Source: Deltaproteobacteria bacterium (lineage in GTDB: Bacteria > Desulfobacterota > Syntrophorhabdia > Syntrophorhabdales > Syntrophorhabdaceae). Taken from it: 44,064 nucleotides of DNA. Made by a program: the position numbers and the translations under genes. Each line of letters begins with the position of its first letter. Position 1 is the stretch's first letter. Where the stretch lies: NCBI GenBank assembly GCA_029777945.1, contig JAKORG010000044.1, positions 1-44,064 on the forward strand, written 5' to 3'. This document shows positions 17,345 through 25,643 of this stretch, piece by piece. Below the pieces are notes generated by a model. It worked only from the letters and a program-made list of their open reading frames with translations, had not been told where the DNA came from and ran no database searches.

Positions 17345-18121
17345 ATGAGTAGAGATGATACACTTGTCCGAATAAGGCAGGCAGGTAAAGACATGATAGA
17401 AATCCTGGGGCTTACTACCTCCCCCGTAGGGGTGAGGTTTTTAAGGGGAGATGCTGCCTATCCTGATGGTGCAGAGGTATTAAAACAGTACCGTTACTGC
17501 CAGGCCCTGATGAAGGCAAGGCATGGAGAAAGTGTCATCCTCGATAGTGAAGGTATAGCCTGCCCTGCGGCAGCTTCTGCCTTTGGGTTTAGAAACTTAC
17601 CGGATGGTCTAAAATCAGGAAAAGGGCTTGTAGGCTTCGGGATCGTCTCTGATGAGGCAGTTGGAAAAAGGATGTTTGAAGTCATGCCTCATCTTGAATC
17701 CAGTGAGATAAAGGCCATCTACCTCTATCCCCTTGAAAAGGCCATGTTTATCCCTGATGTTGTGGTAGTCGAGGATGAGATAGAAAAGCTCATGTGGATT
17801 GCACTTGCCTATATCCATACAACTGACGGCGAGCGGATTGTGAGCTCAACCGCCATCCTCCAGGCAACGTGTGTGGATTCCACAATCATTCCCTATCTTA
17901 ACCAGAAACTAAATTTAAGCTATGGTTGCTACGGCTGCAGGGATGCAACAGACATTACTGCCAGCGAAACGGTTCTGGGATTTCCATTGGTTATGCTTGA
18001 AAAGATTGTAGAACACCTGATATTTCATTCAAAAAAGGCAATACCTGTTTCGAGAGGCAAACATGCGCTGGCAATGCTTCGAGAAAGAGAGAAAAAGACC
18101 ACGGGCAATTTTTCTAAGTAA
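17345..18121 (+). CDS. DUF169 family protein
   Basis: A 258-residue protein of the DUF169 family (also seen as ArCR-like cysteine proteins in anaerobes). Recognisable blocks are TTSPVGVRFLRG, YRYCQALMKARHG, EGIACPAAASAFGF and the C-terminal YGCYGCRDATDI. The conserved cysteines could bind metal or a Fe-S centre. No reaction is established for the family. It follows XdhC and the broken small ORF in the same orientation, so all may be one operon with a link to metal or molybdoenzyme metabolism, which is only a guess from position. Confidence 0.8.
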   Translation: MSRDDTLVRIRQAGKDMIEILGLTTSPVGVRFLRGDAAYPDGAEVLKQYRYCQALMKARHGESVILDSEGIACPAAASAFGFRNLPDGLKSGKGLVGFGIVSDEAVGKRMFEVMPHLESSEIKAIYLYPLEKAMFIPDVVVVEDEIEKLMWIALAYIHTTDGERIVSSTAILQATCVDSTIIPYLNQKLNLSYGCYGCRDATDITASETVLGFPLVMLEKIVEHLIFHSKKAIPVSRGKHALAMLREREKKTTGNFSK

Positions 18122-18261
18122 GTTTGTGATTGACAGCTTGCATAAACTTTTATTGGTATCTCTGTACTGAAAGCAATCATCGACATCTGTGAAGGAAATT
18201 GAAGACATTTTTTATATGATGTTTCTAAAGATATGATATAATTTAAAAAAAATCTACACCA

Positions 18262-19662
18262 ATGAAAAAATGCATTCCTAACGACCGTAAAAATTTAGAG
18301 TCCAAAGATACGGGTTCATACCCATCATGTGAGAGTGCATTTACACCAGGGACCCCCTGTTGCACAATACTCAATAGCATAAGTGAAGGTATCTTTACAA
18401 TCGACCTCAATAAAAAGATCACATTTATAAACCATGCAACCGAATCCATCACAGGATTTACAAGTAATGAGGCTATCGGACAATACTGTTTCGATATCTT
18501 TAGATCAAATGTGTGCCAGGTTAACTGCCCTCTGGAGGCTGCCATAGAAACAAAAGAACCTGTTCATGATCGGATAGCGATTATCATCAATAAATCGGGT
18601 AAGGAGGTCTCTTTAAAGATAGAAGCAGAGCTACTTAAAAATGACCATGGAGAGATAGTGGGTGCGATTGAGATATTCAGGGATGTCTCGATAATTGAAA
18701 TATTGAGGCAGAGCCTCTCCGAAAGATACTGCTTTGGTGACCTTATAAGCAAGAACCGCCTGATGCAAGATATCTTTGAGATACTTCCGGATATTGCAGA
18801 AAGCGATAGCACTGTCCTCATACAGGGACAAAGTGGCACAGGCAAGGAGGTCATAGCAAAGACAATCCATGAGCTAAGTCCAAGAAAAGAAAAACCATTA
18901 ATAAAGGTCAACTGTGGTGCAATCCCTGATACACTTCTTAAATCAGAGCTATTTGGCTACGTAAGAGGTGCATTTACAGATGCAAAAAAGGACAAAAACG
19001 GGAGGTTTTCACTTGCCGATGGTGGCACAATTTTTCTGGATGAGATAGGTGCGACATCACCTCAAATGCAGATAAAACTCTTAAGGGTCCTTGAGGAGAA
19101 GGAGTTTATCCCCCTTGGTGGGACAGCGCCTATAAAGGTAGATGTCAGGGTAATTGCAGCAAGCAACAGGGAATTAGAAAAAATGGTTCACGAAGGGCTT
19201 TTCAGGGAGGACTTATATTACAGACTCAATGTCATAAAGATAAATCTACCGCCACTTTCAGAAAGAAAGGAGGACATCCCCCTTCTTGTTGAGCATTTCA
19301 TATCAAGGCTCGATGCAATCAAAGGAAAAGGTATTAAGGGGGTCTCGACGGATGTTATGGCTCTCCTTCTCAACTATGATTACCCGGGCAATATAAGAGA
19401 ACTGGAGAACATCCTCGAACATGCCTATGTGCTCTGTAAGGGTGACATTATAGAAAAGAAACACCTCCCCAATGAATTTATAAATAAAAATAGCGGGAAC
19501 ACACCTTTAAAAGCAAAATTAAAACCCATTGAATCCTACGAGGTCTCTGTAATCAAAGAGGTTCTCCAAAGATGTAATGGCAATAGAGCCCTTGCTGCAA
19601 AGGAACTCGGGATAGGTCGTTCAACACTCTGGCGTAAGATGAAAAGGTTTGGTTTAAAATAA
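18262..19662 (+). CDS. sigma-54 dependent transcriptional activator (PAS-AAA+-Fis)
   Basis: A 466-residue bacterial enhancer-binding protein. Residues about 35-145 form a PAS domain containing C76, C85 and C89 (VCQVNCPL), a cysteine set that could sense redox state or a metal. The AAA+ domain runs from about 160 to 395: Walker A GQSGTGK (189-195), the sigma-54 contact loop GAFTDA (236-241, where most relatives have GAFTGA) and Walker B TIFLDEIG. A Fis-type HTH closes it (NRALAAKELGIGRSTLWRKM). It has no receiver domain. Palindromes and a sigma-54 promoter lie just downstream, so the operon at 19823 is its likely target. No clear ribosome binding site precedes the ATG. Confidence 0.93.
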   Translation: MKKCIPNDRKNLESKDTGSYPSCESAFTPGTPCCTILNSISEGIFTIDLNKKITFINHATESITGFTSNEAIGQYCFDIFRSNVCQVNCPLEAAIETKEPVHDRIAIIINKSGKEVSLKIEAELLKNDHGEIVGAIEIFRDVSIIEILRQSLSERYCFGDLISKNRLMQDIFEILPDIAESDSTVLIQGQSGTGKEVIAKTIHELSPRKEKPLIKVNCGAIPDTLLKSELFGYVRGAFTDAKKDKNGRFSLADGGTIFLDEIGATSPQMQIKLLRVLEEKEFIPLGGTAPIKVDVRVIAASNRELEKMVHEGLFREDLYYRLNVIKINLPPLSERKEDIPLLVEHFISRLDAIKGKGIKGVSTDVMALLLNYDYPGNIRELENILEHAYVLCKGDIIEKKHLPNEFINKNSGNTPLKAKLKPIESYEVSVIKEVLQRCNGNRALAAKELGIGRSTLWRKMKRFGLK

Positions 19663-19674
19663 TTGTTCCATTTT

Positions 19675-19701
19675 TGAAACCTTTTCATGAAACAGTTTCA
19701 T
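19675..19701 (+). promoter_or_regulatory. tandem palindromes, putative enhancer site for the sigma-54 activator
   Basis: TGAAACCTTTTCA (19675-19687) and TGAAACAGTTTCA (19688-19700) abut with a 13-base repeat; the second is a perfect dyad and extends to 15 bases. They lie about 83-108 bases before the sigma-54 promoter at 19783, a normal distance for an upstream activating sequence, and 12 bases after the activator gene. Confidence 0.7.
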
Positions 19702-19782
19702 AATAAAACACAATCTTTTTTCGTCTCCTTCTTAACATATTATAATCACACGGATTTTTATCAAATACCTGCCTTCTATGAC

Positions 19783-19798
19783 TGGCACGTAGATTGCT
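19783..19798 (+). promoter_or_regulatory. sigma-54 promoter (-24/-12)
   Basis: TGGCACG (19783-19789) and TTGCT (19794-19798) give GG-N10-GC spacing and match the consensus TGGCACGnnnnTTGCW at every fixed position. It lies 24 bases before the NifX-like ORF and should drive 19823-21250, perhaps to 21650. Confidence 0.88.
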
Positions 19799-19822
19799 TT
19801 ATAGTTTAGTAGTGAGACCATT

Positions 19823-20176
19823 ATGAATATAGCAATTCCATTATTTAATGATTGTATATTACCACATTTTTCCACTTCCCCTGAGATACTCATTGTGCTT
19901 GTAGAAAAAAATAAGGTGTATTCTGTATCAAAGCTTAATGTGGTTGCCCTATCTGGCTTGGAAAGAAGAAAAAAGATTGTAAGTTTAGGAGTTGATACTA
20001 TCCTCTGTGGTGGTATAGATGAGGTCTCGAGGGAGTGGTTCAGGCTGAAAGGCGTGAGGATAATTGAAAACATAATGGGCGATGCAATGGATGCTTTAAA
20101 TGACTTTCTCGGGAGAGAAAAAAATAAAGATCTCATCAAAAAAAGATTTGCAGAGGACAAAATTAAACAAACCTGA
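19823..20176 (+). CDS. NifX/NafY-like dinitrogenase iron-molybdenum cofactor-binding family protein
   Basis: A 117-residue single-domain member of the NifX/NifB C-terminal family, which binds FeMo-cofactor or related iron-sulfur precursors. The fold starts MNIAIPLFNDCILPHFSTSPE, then GVDTILCGGIDEVSREWF and GVRIIENIMGDAMDAL. Many small members exist outside nitrogen fixers and their cargo is unknown. No nif genes are here. First gene of the sigma-54 operon; a TSUP exporter follows 12 bases later. A role in metal or sulfur cluster handling fits the neighbourhood. Confidence 0.82.
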   Translation: MNIAIPLFNDCILPHFSTSPEILIVLVEKNKVYSVSKLNVVALSGLERRKKIVSLGVDTILCGGIDEVSREWFRLKGVRIIENIMGDAMDALNDFLGREKNKDLIKKRFAEDKIKQT

Positions 20177-20187
20177 AGGAGGTAGTC

Positions 20188-20961
20188 ATGATCTACATCA
20201 TTTATCTTATAACAGGTTTTCTGGCGGGAATAGTTGGAGGGCTTCTGGGCACAGGAGGATGCGCCCTGATAATGCCCGTCATTCGCTTCTACTTTCATTT
20301 TGACCCGGCGATTGCCGTGGGCACCACGCTTACCGCCGTGGTATTTACTGCAGCCTCGGGTGCTATCCAGCATTACAGAATGAAAAACGTTGATAAGGAA
20401 ACAGCCTTTCTCACAGGATACAGTGGCATCCTTGGTGTTATTATCGGATCAGTCATTTTTGGCTATATAAAAAGCCATGGTCCGATAATCGACCTGATTC
20501 TTGGGATAGCCTTTATCATTGTCGCAATAAGGATGCTCTACGAAGGCATATTCGGATCAAAGATGCCCGAACAGGCACCAACGATTCCAGGAAAGCCTCT
20601 TTCAAAGACCATACTGGGCTCAATAATAGGTATATTAACTGGCATAATCGGTTTAGGCGGCGGATATGCCCTCGTTCCTTCATATATTTATTTCATCAAA
20701 GCACCTGTTAAGCTTGCCATAGGCACATCCATGGCTGCCTTCGTCTGGATGGCATTAATCGGAGCTATATTTAAGATTTATCAGGGAGTGGTAGATTTTC
20801 CCTCTGCGATTACACTGGGGATAGGTGCGCTGGTCGGTGCGATATTTGGGGCAAAACTCGTTGCAAAGTTCAAACCTAATGTACTCAAAGCACTTTTTGG
20901 CATCCTCTTTCTCTATGTTTCCCTTAAGTACATCCTCATCTATTTCGGCATTAGTATCTGA
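20188..20961 (+). CDS. TSUP family transporter (TauE/SafE, sulfite exporter-like)
   Basis: A 257-residue integral membrane protein with about eight predicted membrane segments and the two TSUP repeats: GFLAGIVGGLLGTGGCALIMP at the start and IGILTGIIGLGGGYALVPS in the middle. TSUP proteins export sulfite, sulfoacetate or related organosulfur anions, or import thiosulfate. AAGGAGG precedes the ATG. Placed between a NifX-like protein and a thioredoxin-like protein it points to sulfur traffic, but the substrate is not decided by sequence. Confidence 0.9.
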   Translation: MIYIIYLITGFLAGIVGGLLGTGGCALIMPVIRFYFHFDPAIAVGTTLTAVVFTAASGAIQHYRMKNVDKETAFLTGYSGILGVIIGSVIFGYIKSHGPIIDLILGIAFIIVAIRMLYEGIFGSKMPEQAPTIPGKPLSKTILGSIIGILTGIIGLGGGYALVPSYIYFIKAPVKLAIGTSMAAFVWMALIGAIFKIYQGVVDFPSAITLGIGALVGAIFGAKLVAKFKPNVLKALFGILFLYVSLKYILIYFGISI

Positions 20962-20986
20962 GCGAGGGAAAAAGGAGGTAAACAGT

Positions 20987-21250
20987 ATGAAAATTCAGAT
21001 TGTAGGGCAAGCAAACGCCCTCCAGAAAAGACTTTTAAAGAATGTCCTGGAAGCATTAAAAGAACTGGGCTGTGGATGTCAGTTAGAGGTCATAGAAGAA
21101 CTCAAAGAGATTCTTGAATTCGAAAAACATGATTTTATATGCACCCCGGCCCTAATCTTTAATGGTCATATCCTCTGTGAAGGACACATATGGAATAAAG
21201 ACCATATAAAACATTTTCTGGAGAAGGCTATCAAAGAAGATTCTGGTTGA
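20987..21250 (+). CDS. thioredoxin-like small protein without the usual CxxC
   Basis: An 87-residue protein of the small thioredoxin (redox-active disulfide protein 2) type. Relatives begin with a strand, then CxxC; here that place reads GQANALQK and the cysteines are gone. Instead C28-G-C30 (LGCGCQLE) occurs later, plus C50 in ICTPALIFNG, whose cis-proline region is preserved, and C62. I take the ATG at 20987 with AAAGGAGG upstream; the longer frame from 20825 lies inside the TSUP gene. It may have become a metal- or sulfur-carrier rather than a redox enzyme. Confidence 0.8.
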   Translation: MKIQIVGQANALQKRLLKNVLEALKELGCGCQLEVIEELKEILEFEKHDFICTPALIFNGHILCEGHIWNKDHIKHFLEKAIKEDSG

Positions 21251-21311
21251 GCATATCGTATGGGGTGAAAATACATTTGGTTCTATAGGGCAGCTATAAA
21301 GGAGGTTGCCT

Positions 21312-21650
21312 ATGAAAGAGTTGATTACTATTTTTAAGGCACTTTCCGATAAAACAAGGCTCAGAATAATTAAAATACTTGAGAATGGTGAACTCTGCGT
21401 CTGCGATATTGGCGATGCCCTTGGTATTATCCAGCCCAAAGCATCATTTCATTTGCGCGTGCTAAAAAGTGCTGGACTGATAAAAGACAGAAAACAAGGG
21501 AAATGGATGCATTATTGTATATGCGATAAGGATATGTTTAAACGATTTCTTATAATTTCTATATTGGATAGGATACAAGGAGATATTGCTGAACAGGATA
21601 AGAAAAGACTTAACAACTCTCTAAAACAACGAGGGACAATGAGTTATTAG
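21312..21650 (+). CDS. ArsR family metalloregulator
   Basis: A 112-residue ArsR/SmtB repressor. ELCVCDIGDALGI contains the paired cysteines (ELCVCD) that sense arsenite or antimonite in ArsR, followed by the helix-turn-helix IIQPKASFHLRVLKSAGLIKD and wing GKWMHYCICD with two further cysteines. I use the ATG at 21312, six bases after GGAGG; the frame can also begin at a TTG at 21306. It is 61 bases after the thioredoxin-like gene and could be in the sigma-54 operon or have its own promoter. No arsenic pump or reductase is seen beside it. Confidence 0.9.
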   Translation: MKELITIFKALSDKTRLRIIKILENGELCVCDIGDALGIIQPKASFHLRVLKSAGLIKDRKQGKWMHYCICDKDMFKRFLIISILDRIQGDIAEQDKKRLNNSLKQRGTMSY

Positions 21651-21681
21651 GTCTCCAGGTAAAGGGGTTATAGGATGACCC

Positions 21682-21980
21682 ATGATGAATTTAATACACC
21701 CCAAACTTATAAATTAATACACTAATAACGGGGATGTCTTAAATGGATATAATTCCAAAGGCAGTATTTATTAGTGAGTTAAGGAAGAGGCAGTAAAGAT
21801 GAATATAGAAGGTGGATTATCTATTACAGAGGCAGCTTCAAAGACTATGCATACCTAAATCCACATTAGACTACTGGGTGAAAAAATTGAAAGCAGGAAA
21901 ACCCTTAGAGTCTTTAAGGAAACACAAACCAGTAGATAACGAAAAGATGGAACTTACCCGCCTTAAACGGGAGTTAGCTC
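21682..21980 (+). mobile_element. IS3-family remnant: left end and part of orfA (copy 1)
   Basis: About 300 bases are closely similar to the minus-strand copy at about 37265-37625, from the non-coding left end (ATGATGAATTTAAT) to GGGAGTTAGCT. OrfA would begin at ATG 21743 (MDIIPKAVF) and is broken by at least two frameshifts; one, an extra A in TTCAAAG within the helix-turn-helix, is shared with the other copy. The fragment SIPKSTLDYWVKKLKAG is clear IS3 OrfA. Everything downstream of codon 95 is missing. It stands in inverted orientation to copy 2. Confidence 0.8.
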
Positions 21981-22177
21981 ATGTCTATTATTGGCATTGG
22001 GGGTCATTGTAGCGTAACCTCCAGGTTCAATACTCCCAGTTTATTGGGATGATTAATTATGAAAATAGCAGCTTTACCTTCTCTGGTATATGTTATGATT
22101 GACATCTTTACCTCTCTTGTGAAGATAACATTTATCAAGTGAATAATTCTAATAGGTCTTTTGGTGTAAAGCTTCAA
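21981..22177. repeat. non-coding stretch starting with a diverged repeat shared with 37790-37822
   Basis: TGTCTATTATTGGCATTGGG with GGTCATTGTAG (21983-22013) is a near copy of TGTCTATTATTTGCATCAGG with GGTCACTTTTAG (37792-37823). Both follow IS3 debris. The rest, up to the stop of the acyl-CoA synthetase gene, shows no gene. It may be the end of a third, unrecognised mobile element. Confidence 0.5.
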
Positions 22178-23734
22178 TCAGGGGATTGTTCTTGTTTTGA
22201 TTATGTCCTTTATGGATCTTTTTAGTATCTTCCCTTGGGGACTTTTAGGCAGTTCCTTCCAGAATTCCACTGATTTTGGTTTCTTATATCCTGCGAGGCG
22301 TTCAGCGCAGAATTTGATGATCTCCTCTTCCGTTGCTATTGATCCCTCTTTTAGAACCACTATTGCCTTTACTGTTTCACCCCAATATTCATCAGGTACA
22401 CCTATAACAGAGGCCTCCTGTATGGCGGGATGTTCATATAAAATCTCCTCAACTTCCTTTGGATAAATATTGATGCCACCAGATATAATCAAGTCATCTT
22501 TTCTATCTACTATATACAGGTACCCATCTTCGTCTGTCATACCCAAATCTCCTGTATGAAGCCACCCATTTCTCAATTTCCTTGAAGTCTCCTCCGGAAG
22601 TTGCCAGTACCCTTTCATTATTGCTTCGCCTGAATATATAATTTCTCCAACCTGACCAGGTGGAAGCTCATTGTCTTTATCGTCAACAACTTTCACCTCA
22701 ACCCCAACTACTGCAGTTCCTACAGAACTTAATTTTTTAAACTGCTTCTCATTGCCTTCTATAACATGGTCTTCAGGTCTAAGAAGCGTTGTTTGTGGAC
22801 CACTTTCAGTAAGACCGTACCCCTGAAAAAGCTGACAATTAAAGACCTCTAAAGCCCTTCTAATCATATTAACAGGCATTGGTGCACCAGCGTAAAAAAT
22901 CGTTTTCAAACTGCTCAAATCGAATTTATCAATATTCTGGCTTCTTAAAAAAGCGTTTATCATTGTGGGAACCACGTGAACAAAGGTAATGCGTTCTTTA
23001 GAAATAAGTCCAAGAACCTCCTCTGGGTCAAAGCCGCCTTCTCGCCGGATTATCATCGTATTCGGTAAGAAAAAACAACGTCCTATATTGTCTTCAAAAG
23101 AAATATGGTACATGGGGAACAATATCAATACCCTTTCGTTATAACCGACCTTGAACTCTATAAGGCCATGAATAATGTTAGCGAGAATATGTTTGTGTGT
23201 CCTCATTACACCCTTTGGTTTTCCCGTCGTTCCTGATGTAAAAAAGATACTCATTACATCGTCTTCTGATACGGAAATTGATGGTTCAATCTTGCTACCC
23301 TTTGATATTAAAACCTCATAGTTGTCAGCAAAAGAAAGATTCGTGTCCTGTAGCACAATATATCTTTTGACAAAATTAGCTTCAGTCTTCAAGGACTCTA
23401 CCATCTCGGAGAAATCAATATCAAAAACAAGCGCTTTAGGCGTTGAATATTTTAAAACCTCAATTAGTTCCCTTGCTTTTAAATGGTTATTAAAAGGACA
23501 GAAGATAGCGCCTATTTTTGACGCTGCAAAATATAGTTCTACAAACTGGTAAGAATTATGGACAAGTACACCTAAGCGATCCCCTTTTTCTAATCCGTTA
23601 GCAATCAACGCATTCGATAGTCGGTTTACGCGCTCGTTCAAATCCTTGTAAGTAATTGATTGGTTCTGAAAAATGATTGCGTTTTTTTCAGGAAACTTTG
23701 TTGCGTTTCTTATGAGCATATCTTTTACTAACAT
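22178..23734 (-). CDS. AMP-dependent acyl-CoA synthetase
   Basis: A 518-residue adenylate-forming ligase that activates a carboxylic acid with ATP and CoA. Motifs in order: FFTSGTTGKPKGVM (P-loop), PMYHISFEDN, AGAPMP, QGYGLTESGP, GWLHTGDLG, YIVDRKDDLIISGGINIYP (hinge) and the C-terminal catalytic Lys in PKSPQGKILKR. It resembles medium- or long-chain and aromatic ligases (FadD/CaiC group); the acid is not readable. It is the last gene of module 1, 46 bases after the TRAP large subunit, so its substrate is probably the TRAP cargo or a product of it. Confidence 0.92.
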   Translation of the reverse strand: MLVKDMLIRNATKFPEKNAIIFQNQSITYKDLNERVNRLSNALIANGLEKGDRLGVLVHNSYQFVELYFAASKIGAIFCPFNNHLKARELIEVLKYSTPKALVFDIDFSEMVESLKTEANFVKRYIVLQDTNLSFADNYEVLISKGSKIEPSISVSEDDVMSIFFTSGTTGKPKGVMRTHKHILANIIHGLIEFKVGYNERVLILFPMYHISFEDNIGRCFFLPNTMIIRREGGFDPEEVLGLISKERITFVHVVPTMINAFLRSQNIDKFDLSSLKTIFYAGAPMPVNMIRRALEVFNCQLFQGYGLTESGPQTTLLRPEDHVIEGNEKQFKKLSSVGTAVVGVEVKVVDDKDNELPPGQVGEIIYSGEAIMKGYWQLPEETSRKLRNGWLHTGDLGMTDEDGYLYIVDRKDDLIISGGINIYPKEVEEILYEHPAIQEASVIGVPDEYWGETVKAIVVLKEGSIATEEEIIKFCAERLAGYKKPKSVEFWKELPKSPQGKILKRSIKDIIKTRTIP

Positions 23735-23780
23735 AATTTCTAAACCCCCTATTATTTATAAAGCATTACTTAGTTTTTAA

Positions 23781-25094
23781 TTAACGCTTCATAATACTGG
23801 GTAAAAAGGTAGCTAATTGAGGGAAAAGCATAACCGATAATATTGCCACCAGATCTAAAAAGATAAACCAGCCAATTGATTTATATATAGCCATGGTTGT
23901 AACATGTGAAGGAATAACACCCCTCAAGACAAAAAGCACAAGCCCGAATGGTGGCGTTTTCATCCCAACATCTGCACTAAGAAGTGATAAAAGACAAAAC
24001 CATAATGGATCAACGTTAAGGGTCTTGATTATTGGCATAAAAACAGGAAAGGTGGTCATTAACATTGGTAAGCTTTCCATAAAGCAACCCATTATCAATA
24101 ATATGAACTGCATTGTTGCAACTATCATTAGTGGAGGCCAATCCAGTGCATTTATTAAAGAAGTAAGACCAGAGGATATACCTGTATAATTCAAAATTTG
24201 GCTGAAACCTACAGCACCTGTCAAAATCATAAACATCATAATTGTAATTCTTAAGGTATCCTGAATAGAATTTTTTATGACAGCCCATGTCAGCCTTTTA
24301 TATATAGCTGTAACACCTATAGACGTAAGAACACCCCATGCCGCTGCTTCAGTGGGAGTAGCAATGCCGAAGAAGACTACTCCAGTTACAGCCATCACAA
24401 TAATAAAGAAGGGCATTACATTTTTAAAAAGCGCTGATATTTTTACAAACCAGGAGACCTTTGAAGGTTCATAAGGCGGTGCAATTTCTGGCTGGATAGT
24501 ACAGCGTATTATAATATACGCTATATAGAGACAAGCCATAATAACTCCAGGGATAATCCCGCTTATTAACATCTTTCCAACTGAAACATCACCAAGGGTT
24601 GCTATTACTACGGCAAGGGCACTCGGAGGAATAATAACTGCTAACCCACCACTTGTACAGCTGCCAATAGCTATGTCCAGACGATACCCTCTTTTTTCCA
24701 TCTCCGGTATCATAAGAGCCCCAAACATGGCTGTAGTTCCCATGGCTGATCCACTTAATGCAGAAAAAATGCATGCACCCATTATGGTGAGAATACATAG
24801 TCTTCCAGGAATGCGACCCAAAAATTTATCAAGGGTATCAAGGGCATTTATAAATACACCGGAACGGGCTAAAATCTCTCCCATGAGTATAAAAAATGGT
24901 ACCGGCAAAAGTGTAAAGTTGGCTATAGAAGCAAAAGCTGAATGAAAAAAATTGTTGAGTCCTTCAAGGCCTCCCCAAAAAAAGTATATCCCTATTATAT
25001 CAACAATGGTAAAAGCCAGAAAAACAGGGATTCCAATGGATAGGAAAATAAGAAAAAGACCAAATATAATAGCAAAAGGAAAAAGCCACTCCAT
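23781..25094 (-). CDS. dctM: TRAP transporter large permease (module 1)
   Basis: A 437-residue DctM/SiaM-type membrane protein with about 12 membrane segments, the sodium-coupled transport subunit of a TRAP dicarboxylate-type system. Typical stretches are GIPVFLAFTIVDIIGIYFFW, PVPFFILMGEILARSG, SGSAMGTTAMFGALMIPEM, GGLAVIIPPSALAVVIATL and the closing DVGMKTPPFGLVLFVLRGV. It starts two bases after dctQ. It pairs with the dctQ and dctP genes upstream. Confidence 0.93.
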   Translation of the reverse strand: MEWLFPFAIIFGLFLIFLSIGIPVFLAFTIVDIIGIYFFWGGLEGLNNFFHSAFASIANFTLLPVPFFILMGEILARSGVFINALDTLDKFLGRIPGRLCILTIMGACIFSALSGSAMGTTAMFGALMIPEMEKRGYRLDIAIGSCTSGGLAVIIPPSALAVVIATLGDVSVGKMLISGIIPGVIMACLYIAYIIIRCTIQPEIAPPYEPSKVSWFVKISALFKNVMPFFIIVMAVTGVVFFGIATPTEAAAWGVLTSIGVTAIYKRLTWAVIKNSIQDTLRITIMMFMILTGAVGFSQILNYTGISSGLTSLINALDWPPLMIVATMQFILLIMGCFMESLPMLMTTFPVFMPIIKTLNVDPLWFCLLSLLSADVGMKTPPFGLVLFVLRGVIPSHVTTMAIYKSIGWFIFLDLVAILSVMLFPQLATFLPSIMKR

Positions 25095-25096
25095 TT

Positions 25097-25585
25097 TTAT
25101 TCTCCCTTATGGTATCTCTTTAATTCCCGAATAAATTCACGTAAACTTTCTAGAAACAAAACTGAATAACCGAAAAACATAATGGCGATAAAGATAAATT
25201 TTGGAATTGTTAGCATTTTTGCTACAGTTGCACCCATTTTATATGTATCTATTGTGCTGATAAGGGAAAAGCAGGAAAGAAACGCCAGGGTTACACAGGA
25301 AATAGCAAGAACAATAATTCTTATATGCCTTTTAACCCTTGTGCTAAATCTTTCAATGAAGACTTCTACGTTGACATGCTTGCCTTCTCGCAAAAGCCAG
25401 GTAGTTCCGAAGAAGGTAATTACAAAAAGTGCATACTCAGCCATTTCAACGCTCCATGGCAAAGGCCTGTTGAATAGATATCGAGCAAATGAGTCTATGG
25501 ACTCAAAGATGACCAGTAAACCGAGAATAAAACCTGCCAGTAAATAAAATAGATCGATAAATCTGTCAAATAAGTTTCTATTCAT
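25097..25585 (-). CDS. dctQ: TRAP transporter small permease (module 1)
   Basis: A 162-residue DctQ-type subunit with four membrane segments (LLAGFILGLLVIFESIDSFA; SVEMAEYALFVITFFGTTWLL; HIRIIVLAISCVTLAFLSCF; FIFIAIMFFGYSVLFLESL). The block WSVEMAEYALFVITFFGTTW with LREGKHVNVEV is the family signature. It begins after a strong hairpin that separates it from dctP. Confidence 0.9.
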   Translation of the reverse strand: MNRNLFDRFIDLFYLLAGFILGLLVIFESIDSFARYLFNRPLPWSVEMAEYALFVITFFGTTWLLREGKHVNVEVFIERFSTRVKRHIRIIVLAISCVTLAFLSCFSLISTIDTYKMGATVAKMLTIPKFIFIAIMFFGYSVLFLESLREFIRELKRYHKGE

Positions 25586-25602
25586 TTGTACCCTCTTTTT
25601 GG

Positions 25603-25641
25603 AAAAAAGAAGAGGGGGACAAAAGGCCCCTCTTCTTTTTT
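25603..25641 (-). terminator. strong hairpin with T-run between dctP and dctQ (module 1)
   Basis: Left arm 25603-25617 and right arm 25627-25641 pair perfectly over 15 bases with a nine-base loop; in the minus direction the last six bases of the stem are T. It lies just after the dctP stop and 18 bases before the dctQ start. As in many transporter operons it probably attenuates read-through so that more binding protein than permease is made. Confidence 0.85.
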
Positions 25642-25643
25642 TA

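Noticed and set aside
19823-20176. Evidence of nitrogen fixation
   Set aside because: NifX-like single-domain proteins are common in non-fixers and no nifHDK, nifB or nifEN is seen.
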